A stretch of DNA of 20,686 nucleotides from a virus. Shown here piece by piece: positions 13,538 to 20,046 of this stretch; within the stretch, counting starts at the first letter, position 1, and every line of letters begins with the position of its first letter. A program made the position numbers and the translations under genes. The stretch covers positions 1 through 20,686 of the IMG/VR virus record IMGVR_UViG_3300048117_000216. The stretch is one strand, 5' to 3'. The notes below the pieces were generated by a model. That model saw only the letters and a program-made list of their open reading frames with translations, was not told the DNA's origin and made no database searches.

Positions 13538-14767
13538 TCATTTAACTAGTTCATCGAAGTGCGGGAATTCAGATTTGAATGATATATTTCGTCTATTTTC
13601 TAATCTTTTAAATTCATCTGAAGCATTTTTCTTCATCTCTGTAGTGACATTCGCATTCAAAATTTGATTTCTGAGTGACCTCAGCATAGTAATATACTCA
13701 TCTTTCTTATAAAGATTGGTCATTTCATTCTCCATATATTCTATCTGCTCTGTTACAGCATCTGCATGATAATTATTTAGCATTGATATGGATAAGTGCT
13801 GTGGGTCTTCTATATAGTTGATTAAAAACCACACAACAGATTTGTATTCATGTTTTGCCAGTTTTTTATTAATGTATACAAGAAAGTCTTTGAAATACGG
13901 CAGAGATAAGGCATTATGGGCACAACCAAATCCTATAACTAAATTCTTCAATCTTGCTGACTCTGTTAAGAACATATCTAAGTTATTGTCCCACGTTTCA
14001 AAGTTTAGACCCCATCGAATTAGTTCTGCTCTCTTATCAATTGCTTCTCCAGATAACTGCATAATATATATTATGTTAGGAGTACGTTCAATTAACTCAA
14101 TAAATTTCGTAAATTTCTTTTCAGGAAAAGCCATGCCAGTTGTGATTGTAACTGTTACTTCTTGTTCAGATTTTACATGGAATTTTGAAAGGTATTCTAG
14201 GAATACATACATGTGGTCAGTAAAGAAAGGCTCACCACCTAATAGACTGATATTGATATATGGTTTATTTGTTAGTTTGGTATTGAAATACTCAGCCAGT
14301 AAATCCATTACTTTATGAAATATTTCATCTTCAGTATCAGGATGTCGTTGTTTTAATTCTTTTTGCCACCTCGAACTAAGTTGTGGTCCACAGTATACAC
14401 AGGCTAAATTACACTTGTTTGTCAGTTCAAGTTCAATAAAGGTAGCAGGCGTATCATAATCAAATTCAACAGAATGATTAGTATATAATGTTCTATGACT
14501 TTCTCCAGACCTATCTTCTGATTCCCAACATACGTGACAATCTGCACATCTTATACCAGTTGCTAGTTCTTTTTTTCTCTTTTGAAGAATTGGATGATTG
14601 AAAAGAAAATCTATACCTTTATTGTTTAAGATATCTAAATCAAATGTAGTTTCTTTTGTTTGTTGTTCAGTTAAGTTTGTCTTACAACACCAACTAACTG
14701 TTTTCTTGGGTAACGATATGATAATATCATTCCAAGTTTTATAACACATGGTATCTTTGTTATACAC
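13538..14767 (-). CDS. Radical SAM protein with extra N-terminal Cys cluster (409 aa)
   Basis: The radical SAM signature C-N-L-A-C-V-Y-C (C119-x3-C123-x2-C126) binds the 4Fe-4S cluster and SAM, and L-G-G-E-P (176-180) is the SAM-contact motif. N-terminal cysteines C8, C27-C28, C74, C77 and C80 (R-C-A-D-C-H-V-C-W-E) suggest a second, SPASM/twitch-type auxiliary cluster placed before the core, as in phage 'twitch domain' radical SAM proteins. The start chosen is GTG at 14767, with AAAGG about 7 nt upstream; the ATG at 14749 has no such site. It lies 11 nt after the ParB-like gene and is last in its operon. The substrate is unknown; peptide or nucleotide modification is possible. Auxiliary-cluster enzymes often modify peptides, so neighbouring virion proteins are candidate targets (inference). 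Confidence 0.85.
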   Translation of the reverse strand: MYNKDTMCYKTWNDIIISLPKKTVSWCCKTNLTEQQTKETTFDLDILNNKGIDFLFNHPILQKRKKELATGIRCADCHVCWESEDRSGESHRTLYTNHSVEFDYDTPATFIELELTNKCNLACVYCGPQLSSRWQKELKQRHPDTEDEIFHKVMDLLAEYFNTKLTNKPYINISLLGGEPFFTDHMYVFLEYLSKFHVKSEQEVTVTITTGMAFPEKKFTKFIELIERTPNIIYIMQLSGEAIDKRAELIRWGLNFETWDNNLDMFLTESARLKNLVIGFGCAHNALSLPYFKDFLVYINKKLAKHEYKSVVWFLINYIEDPQHLSISMLNNYHADAVTEQIEYMENEMTNLYKKDEYITMLRSLRNQILNANVTTEMKKNASDEFKRLENRRNISFKSEFPHFDELVK

Positions 14768-14778
14768 TTGTGAGCCTT

Positions 14779-15990
14779 TTATCGTAAATTTTTCTTAGGT
14801 AACCCGTCTTTACTGACTTTATTACCGAACTTAGCGGCTTGTTTCTTAATTTCGTTAGGTCCAACATCAACAGTAGTATTAATTCCTGGTACGACTTTAC
14901 CCACACCATACTCTGTTACACTCTTTTTTACGGCATCGAACTTTTCTGCCATATCATCTTCTAATGCATCAAATATAGATTCTTTATTAATACCACGAGA
15001 TTTTGGTCCACCTCTTTTACGAGTTGATTGTAGTTCTGCTTTTGTATCAACGACTGATTTCATCATTAATTGTAAAACATCTCTATCTAATAGACTTTGT
15101 ATTTGTTCAAAGTCGCCTCGTTCTGCCATCTTAGTAAGTTCTTTAAGTTTGCCAACTATACTGTCTTCTATTTGATTAAGCATAAGTCTGCCATATCCTT
15201 GAATGTATACTTCAGGATTATTAGGGTCTTCTTTGTTCCACTGCCAAATCTCAGATTCTTCGCCTATGTAGGCTTTGACTGTTTTAATGCCCTGTGCCTT
15301 ATATGCTTGAAGTCTATGATTACCATCTAATATATATCCGTCGTTGCCTATTACCATAGGTGGGAATTTTGATAAATCTGCTTGTTTATATTTTTCAATA
15401 TTAGCCTGACTCATTCCGTCATTGTTAACGGCTGTTGGTATCTGGTCAACTTGTACATCTTTAAGTGTAAACCCTTTATGAGATAGAACAAACTTTGACC
15501 AATCAGAGTTTGGGTTCATTGCGCCCGTATGTGTGCCTTGCATTTCTTTTGATAGTTTTGTCAACATTTGTTGTGATGACATTACTGAAGGACTTTCTTC
15601 TATTGATTCTACTGGGAATTCTTTGTTAGATGTTTTAAAGTCTTTCTTACGCATAACAGTTTTAACAATCAAATCTAATTCATTGTTATCTCTATCCCAT
15701 CTTAATGCAAATGGCATATTGATATCTGTCTGTAAATCTTTCATTACTGCTTCAGCATCTGGACCCATCTGTGCGATTGGCTTACCCCAACGTTTGTATT
15801 CTTGTTTGAATAGGCGTGTTAGTTCACTACCAGTAATTTGCTCACCGTTACGGTCATCGTTTACTCTGTCTAAGAAGTGACGTGTAAATTCTACATCAAT
15901 ACCAACTTTGCCAAATATTCTATCAGCGAATACTTCTAATGCATCCAAGTCAGACTGTGTGATTTTCTTATCTAATTCATCTAGTCTCAT
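14779..15990 (-). CDS. ParB-like nuclease-fold protein with conserved N-terminal phage domain (403 aa)
   Basis: Residues 1-115 form a domain with the element F-T-R-H-F-L-D-R-V-N-D-D-R-N and I-T-x-x-E-L, followed by N-M-P-F-A-L-R-W-D; from memory this domain recurs in marine T4-like phage proteins. Residues about 180-245 form a ParB/sulfiredoxin-like domain: I-P-T-A-V-N-N-D-G ... P-P-M-V-I-G-N-D-G-Y-I-L-D-G-N-H-R-L-Q-A (D222-G-N-H-R226), the G-x-H-R nucleotide-binding motif. The rest is charged and helical, ending in a basic tail (K-K-Q-A-A-K-F-G-N-K-V). CTP/ATP binding or nuclease activity is possible but unproven. It starts M-R-L-D-E-L, fitting the shared N-terminal peptide only loosely. The ATG shares base 15990 with the upstream stop (TAATG). 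Candidate packaged protein. Confidence 0.7.
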   Translation of the reverse strand: MRLDELDKKITQSDLDALEVFADRIFGKVGIDVEFTRHFLDRVNDDRNGEQITGSELTRLFKQEYKRWGKPIAQMGPDAEAVMKDLQTDINMPFALRWDRDNNELDLIVKTVMRKKDFKTSNKEFPVESIEESPSVMSSQQMLTKLSKEMQGTHTGAMNPNSDWSKFVLSHKGFTLKDVQVDQIPTAVNNDGMSQANIEKYKQADLSKFPPMVIGNDGYILDGNHRLQAYKAQGIKTVKAYIGEESEIWQWNKEDPNNPEVYIQGYGRLMLNQIEDSIVGKLKELTKMAERGDFEQIQSLLDRDVLQLMMKSVVDTKAELQSTRKRGGPKSRGINKESIFDALEDDMAEKFDAVKKSVTEYGVGKVVPGINTTVDVGPNEIKKQAAKFGNKVSKDGLPKKNLR

Positions 15991-16856
15991 TATAATTCAC
16001 CCTTTGCATACTCTTGGATATCTGGTGGGATGCCCATGTCTTTTATCGTATTGTTATTAGTAAATGCTGTGAATATATTCTTTTGGTCTTCAGGTGGTAA
16101 GTTCTTCTTAATTGCAGTAACTAATGTCTCATAACTATATAGGTCTTCGCCATTATCTAGTTTTAAATTCTTTGCAATCGAGTCTGCTGTCTTCCACGGA
16201 CCATCGATAATTTTATTATTGTTCTTCTTAGTGTATCCATTGCCTGATGCTTTTGGAACTGGTCTACGCAAAACTCTTACTAGTCCATCTCTCGGACTAA
16301 ACATAAATCTTTTTGATTGAAGTGGTCTACCGTCATCAATTGTTTCTTCACTGTTTTCTATATCTAAATTACCAGCAATTGAGGCAATCATTAGATTACG
16401 ATAAACGCCTTTATACTGGCTATCTTTTTCATTTGGTGAATGATAGTAAGTCTTTAACCAATCTGGGTCACCTGGCATGAAATCAACTTGAACATATCCA
16501 GTTCTTGGTCTACCGTCATCTTTGCTCTCATCAAAGTCCATGATTTTAACTTTTGTCATAATCACACTTGACTTTGCAATGTCCATTATTTGGCTACTTT
16601 TTTTAAGTCTTTCTACGAATTCTGGTATCTTGTCTGCATCAATCTTTAATGCAACATCAATGTCGCCACTGAATTCTCTTTTACCAACACTACCTAATGC
16701 ATTGTTTCTTAAATCGATACCTAACTCTTTCTCTAATGGAATAAGTGTTGGATTGATTTCATCAATATGAATAGCACCGACACCTGGCATAGAACCACCC
16801 TCAGAAATAACTTCTGATTGTGCGGCTTTAGATTGTGTCAATTCAAATAAGTTCAT
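15990..16856 (-). CDS. Polymerase-beta-like nucleotidyltransferase (288 aa)
   Basis: The signature G-S-V-G-K-R-E-F-S-G-D-I-D-V-A-L (55-70) is the G-S-x(n)-[GS]-D-x-D pattern of the Pol-beta/MNT nucleotidyltransferase superfamily, with D65 and D67 as metal ligands. The third acid is probably D125 in G-Y-V-Q-V-D-F-M-P (120-128). It would transfer a nucleotide to a small molecule, nucleic acid or protein. The N-terminus M-N-L-F-E-L-T-Q matches the peptide shared by its neighbours, and I-S-E|G at 17-20 is a candidate prohead-protease site ahead of the folded domain. It lies 4 nt after the 809-aa gene and shares a TAATG with the ParB-like gene. A toxin-antitoxin-type nucleotidyltransferase or a tRNA-modifying enzyme is the alternative; the substrate is unknown. 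Confidence 0.72.
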   Translation of the reverse strand: MNLFELTQSKAAQSEVISEGGSMPGVGAIHIDEINPTLIPLEKELGIDLRNNALGSVGKREFSGDIDVALKIDADKIPEFVERLKKSSQIMDIAKSSVIMTKVKIMDFDESKDDGRPRTGYVQVDFMPGDPDWLKTYYHSPNEKDSQYKGVYRNLMIASIAGNLDIENSEETIDDGRPLQSKRFMFSPRDGLVRVLRRPVPKASGNGYTKKNNNKIIDGPWKTADSIAKNLKLDNGEDLYSYETLVTAIKKNLPPEDQKNIFTAFTNNNTIKDMGIPPDIQEYAKGEL

Positions 16857-16860
16857 TATA

Positions 16861-19290
16861 TTAAATTTTCTGTTGGTCTATTAGTTTACTTAGTGCTTCT
16901 TTAACTTTATAAGTTTTTCCATCAACGTCAAATGTCTTTTTGCCATCAATTTTTGCTTTTGCTAATGCACCAGAAAATTCATTACCTTCTGCTTCTGTTT
17001 CTGGAAACAATTGCTTGTAATATTTCTTGTGAATTGCCTTATACATCATATCTGATTGTTCAGGTGTCGTATGACCTTGACGTTTGATTATCTTTAAAAG
17101 ACCTTCAACTGCTTTAATCTCACCTCTATCACCGAATGCTTGTGCTAACATAAGAATGTTTTCTGAATGATTGTTTCTATCTTCATTATGCTTATATGTG
17201 TCTTGCATCTTTTTCAAGTCACCGCCGTGGTCTTCAGGTGCAACATCTTTCTCATCGTAATCATCAGGACCATAACCAAAAGGTGTAACATCTTTGAAGT
17301 TTTCATTTACTGTAGGTATTTTCTTAATGATGTTATTAAGAATTTGATTACCATCTGATGCTGTTACTTTTCCATTTTCATCTCTGTTGCTATAGGTACC
17401 AAACATACGTGAAAAACGTTTTTCAACAACGTCTTTGTTTTTCTTAACCCAAAGCATTAGAGTAGTTAATTTACCTTTATCTTTTAGAATACTGCCTTCA
17501 TCCCACATTTCAGATTTTCCAAGATATTTTAATCCTGCTGGGTCTCTTTTAACACCATCGTGTAACATACACAAGTCATGGATAAAGTTTATCGCTTGTC
17601 CACCAAAGCCTTCTGAACTATCTCGTACCGCTTCGTTTACTTCTGTAGTATCACCTTCCATGTAATGTTTTACACTTGAGATATAATCAGCCGCTTTAGT
17701 AATCTTTGCTTGAACCCAACCTTGTAAGCCTTCTTCTTCAGAAACATTACTAAGCATTTGTTCTAACTCTGAAGAATACTTTGCTAGTCTGCTAACATCT
17801 TTTCTAGCCATACTTACTTCGTGGTCAGTTGTTTCATACATCGTCTCCAGTTCTTCAAGTTCTTCTCCCGCATCTATAAAAGCACGGCGTATAAACTCAT
17901 TAAATTTAGCAATATCCTTCTCATCCCTTGCTAATAATTTATTAAATATTTTAGCGATATCTTCTGGTACTGGTGTTTCTTCGTTGGTAAAGAAAATATC
18001 AATAGTTCTTTTAAAGTCTGCTAGGTCTTTAATACCATCCAACATATCCCAATCATTATTCATCGCAGATTTAAGAGTTTCAAGTGTTCCATCTGACATT
18101 GAGTTTACCCAATCAAAACTTCCTTCTATTGGTTTTAAATCAACATCTGCTTCGTTTACACTTTCATCCACTGGGCGTTCTATAATATCTTCAACATATT
18201 CCATCGCTTGGTCTACCATCGTTTGGTCAAAATAACTATCTTCGTCTGTCGATGCACTTAATGTTGTTGCGATGTAAGATAATTTCTTCTTATCTTCTTC
18301 GTTTCTAGGTTTAATTTGCCCTACATAGAATTGTGCTTTGGTTACCATCAACTCATCGTTGTGTCCATCACCATCTGCGTTTTGAAGTACATTATGAATG
18401 AATTCTAATTTCTCGTCTGTGTCAGCACTACTTTCTAAAACTTCTTTGACTTTTCTGTCAAACTCTTCTTCGATTGACTCGGCATGCATGGCTGCCATAT
18501 GGGCTTTATACTTTTTAGTTCCCTTTTTGTGTGGGCTCTTGCCTTCTGTTAATGCTTGTAATATGGTATCTTTCATAATATTGTCCTCGATAACGTTCTC
18601 TTTTAAGTATTTAGAAAACGAGTGTTCGTCCCAGTTTTCATTCATGGTTTCTGTATTGCCTATTTTGTTTTTGAATAACTCTATTACATCTTGCGGCACA
18701 TCTGTAACACTGTATAAGTCTTGTAGTAATTGAGTTAGTTTAGTATCATCGCTTTTTGAAATCATATTTCTAATTTGTGATGCACTATTAATTTTTTGTC
18801 CTAGAACTTCAAATGGAAATGTAGGAGTCGTTGCTATATAACCACGAGTTCCAAATGTTTCAGCATCATTGAGATTAGTCCACTTCTGTAAGTATGCTGG
18901 TTCACCATTCTTCTTTAACTTGAGACCATTAGAGAAATCAAATCTCGGGTCTTCTGCCATGTCTTTTTCTGATACTGCAAACACCATAACTGTAGTGTCT
19001 TTATCAAATCTTTCCATGATTTCTATAGATTGGTATGGAGATTTTGTTTGAACGATAGCACTAGCATCAACACCAGCCAACATCATCATCTTTTTCTTCT
19101 CATCGAAAGTGAAAGGTGACCTGTCGCCATCTACTTTGCCAGAGGTAGCAATGAATACTTTTGCATTGCTATACTTCTGCTTCAAGTATTTGTATACTTT
19201 ACCGTGTCCAATGTGGAACGGGTGAAAGCGACCAGGATATATAATAACCAGTTGTTTGCTCTCTGCCTCTAGTATATCTTTTAAGTTCAT
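16861..19290 (-). CDS. HxGH nucleotidyltransferase (NMNAT/cytidylyltransferase fold) fused to a long processed tail (809 aa)
   Basis: Residues about 13-180 form a cytidylyltransferase-like domain: Y-P-G-R-F-H-P-F-H-I-G-H (18-29, H26-x-G-H29) and S-A-S-Q-I-R-N-M-I (169-177), the S/T-x-x-I-R motif of NMN/nicotinate, pantetheine and FAD adenylyltransferases. An NAD-synthesis-type role is the closest guess. The rest (about 200-809) is acidic, helical and without recognised fold except a K-K-G-T-K-K-Y-K-A-H-M-A-A-M-H-A element (255-270). It is punctuated by possible cleavage sites: ILE|A 8/9, MNE|N 218/219, LTE|G 249/250, VNE|A 380/381, VNE|A 553/554, VNE|N 663/664 and VKE|A 798/799. The N-terminus M-N-L-K-D-I-L-E matches the neighbours' peptide. 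It heads a late operon. Virion packaging is inferred. Confidence 0.72.
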   Translation of the reverse strand: MNLKDILEAESKQLVIIYPGRFHPFHIGHGKVYKYLKQKYSNAKVFIATSGKVDGDRSPFTFDEKKKMMMLAGVDASAIVQTKSPYQSIEIMERFDKDTTVMVFAVSEKDMAEDPRFDFSNGLKLKKNGEPAYLQKWTNLNDAETFGTRGYIATTPTFPFEVLGQKINSASQIRNMISKSDDTKLTQLLQDLYSVTDVPQDVIELFKNKIGNTETMNENWDEHSFSKYLKENVIEDNIMKDTILQALTEGKSPHKKGTKKYKAHMAAMHAESIEEEFDRKVKEVLESSADTDEKLEFIHNVLQNADGDGHNDELMVTKAQFYVGQIKPRNEEDKKKLSYIATTLSASTDEDSYFDQTMVDQAMEYVEDIIERPVDESVNEADVDLKPIEGSFDWVNSMSDGTLETLKSAMNNDWDMLDGIKDLADFKRTIDIFFTNEETPVPEDIAKIFNKLLARDEKDIAKFNEFIRRAFIDAGEELEELETMYETTDHEVSMARKDVSRLAKYSSELEQMLSNVSEEEGLQGWVQAKITKAADYISSVKHYMEGDTTEVNEAVRDSSEGFGGQAINFIHDLCMLHDGVKRDPAGLKYLGKSEMWDEGSILKDKGKLTTLMLWVKKNKDVVEKRFSRMFGTYSNRDENGKVTASDGNQILNNIIKKIPTVNENFKDVTPFGYGPDDYDEKDVAPEDHGGDLKKMQDTYKHNEDRNNHSENILMLAQAFGDRGEIKAVEGLLKIIKRQGHTTPEQSDMMYKAIHKKYYKQLFPETEAEGNEFSGALAKAKIDGKKTFDVDGKTYKVKEALSKLIDQQKI

Positions 19291-19322
19291 ACAATTGTCT
19301 CACAAATAAATTATTTCTAATT

Positions 19323-19331
19323 GTATTTATC
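19323..19331 (-). promoter_or_regulatory. Late-type promoter element before the 809-aa gene
   Basis: The minus strand reads GATAAATAC, the same element as at 13522-13530 and one base from TATAAATA. The predicted start is near 19318, leaving about 28 nt of leader before the ATG at 19290. It lies immediately downstream of a sigma70-type promoter whose -10 ends at 19332. Confidence 0.55.
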
Positions 19332-19360
19332 ATTTTAAAGTATGTAGATATAAAAGTCAA
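19332..19360 (-). promoter_or_regulatory. Sigma70-type promoter before the 809-aa gene
   Basis: The minus strand has TTGACT (19360-19355), a 17-nt spacer and TAAAAT (19337-19332). It starts just past the terminator of the 77-aa gene and abuts the late-type element, so the operon may be transcribed both early and late. Confidence 0.6.
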
Positions 19361-19361
19361 G

Positions 19362-19389
19362 TAATAAAAATCCCGCATAAAGCGGGATT
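19362..19389 (-). terminator. Rho-independent terminator after the 77-aa gene
   Basis: The stem is AATCCCGC/GCGGGATT (19369-19376 with 19382-19389), GC-rich, with a 5-nt loop. On the minus strand it is followed by TTTTTATTA. It lies 7 nt past the stop of the 77-aa gene (19396) and insulates the transporter/holin-like block from the operon below. Confidence 0.85.
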
Positions 19390-19395
19390 AATAAG

Positions 19396-19629
19396 TCATT
19401 TTAAAAACCAAAATAATCTCATCCATCGAGGACGCCTTGCTTTTTTATATTGACCCATAGCCTTGAGTGCCTCTAATAACTCTGGTAATATATTTGAATT
19501 AAGAATATAACGCTCTTTCTGTGTTAATATCTGTAACTCTCTTATATTGAGTTTTATAATTTCCTCGTTGCTATTTCTGAATAAGCCAACAACCTTTCGA
19601 TTGTCAACATCAACGTATAAGAATTTCAT
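19396..19629 (-). CDS. Small basic hypothetical protein (77 aa)
   Basis: I do not recognise this protein. It starts M-K-F-L-Y-V-D-V-D-N-R-K-V-V-G-L-F, a likely beta hairpin, continues with a charged helical middle (L-N-I-R-E-L-Q-I-L-T-Q-K-E-R-Y, then L-P-E-L-L-E-A-L-K-A-M) and ends in a very basic, aromatic tail (Y-K-K-A-R-R-P-R-W-M-R-L-F-W-F-L-K). That tail could bind nucleic acid or the membrane surface. A strong AAGGAG lies 7 nt before the ATG, and a terminator follows 7 nt after the stop, so it is very likely a real gene. It follows the holin-like gene at 87 nt. Function unknown. Confidence 0.7.
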   Translation of the reverse strand: MKFLYVDVDNRKVVGLFRNSNEEIIKLNIRELQILTQKERYILNSNILPELLEALKAMGQYKKARRPRWMRLFWFLK

Positions 19630-19680
19630 ACCTATTCTCCTTAAAACACTACTCTCTAGTATTATTTAAGAGAAAACCGT

Positions 19681-19692
19681 ACTATATATAGT
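19681..19692. other. 12-bp perfect palindrome in the 87-nt gap upstream of the 77-aa gene
   Basis: The sequence ACTATATATAGT is its own reverse complement. It lies in the 19630-19716 gap between the holin-like stop and the 77-aa ribosome-binding site. It could be an operator or part of a weak promoter, but I find no convincing -35 at the right distance and no terminator-like T-run. Confidence 0.3.
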
Positions 19693-19716
19693 GTGTAGTT
19701 AAGTTTTATTAGTACT

Positions 19717-20022
19717 TTACTTCTTTTCGTCTTTGTTGATGCCCATTGCAGTACCTGTTAGCAATGCACCAAATGCCAAGTGGAATATTCCACCACCCAT
19801 CAATGTATATGGTGAGTGTGTGCCAGTCATAATTTTCATCATATCTAATCTAACTAATGGGTCGTCAGGCAATCTGTTAATGATATCAACAAACACTTCT
19901 AGGTATGGAACTTGCATTGACATATAAACAGGAACGAGAACAAAGTCATACAGACAGATAGTCAAGTACACAACCAATGCGGACCATCTCCAGATTATAA
20001 CTGCTTTGTTACCCATCAACAT
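19717..20022 (-). CDS. Small membrane protein, holin-like (101 aa)
   Basis: Two hydrophobic segments are visible: about residues 10-34 (W-R-W-S-A-L-V-V-Y-L-T-I-C-L-Y-D-F-V-L-V-P-V-Y) and about 75-95 (M-G-G-G-I-F-H-L-A-F-G-A-L-L-T-G-T-A-M-G), joined by a polar loop, with a short charged C-terminus (I-N-K-D-E-K-K). The R-W ... D-F ... P layout of the first helix recalls small holins of phages and gene transfer agents, but the match is from pattern only. It would sit in the inner membrane. Start: the first of two close ATGs, 10 nt after AAGGA. It follows the SbmA-like gene by 24 nt, so the two may work together. A small transporter partner is the alternative. Confidence 0.5.
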   Translation of the reverse strand: MLMGNKAVIIWRWSALVVYLTICLYDFVLVPVYMSMQVPYLEVFVDIINRLPDDPLVRLDMMKIMTGTHSPYTLMGGGIFHLAFGALLTGTAMGINKDEKK

Positions 20023-20046
20023 TGCTTTCTTTTCCTTGTGAACACA

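Noticed and set aside
13818-14318. Plus-strand open frame of 166 aa opposite the radical SAM gene
   Set aside because: No recognisable motif, no promoter on the plus strand, and the opposite strand encodes an intact radical SAM enzyme.
19630-19716. Promoter or terminator in the gap before the 77-aa gene
   Set aside because: A TATATA-like palindrome is present but no -35 sits at 16-18 nt, and no hairpin is followed by a T-run; kept only as a low-confidence palindrome.
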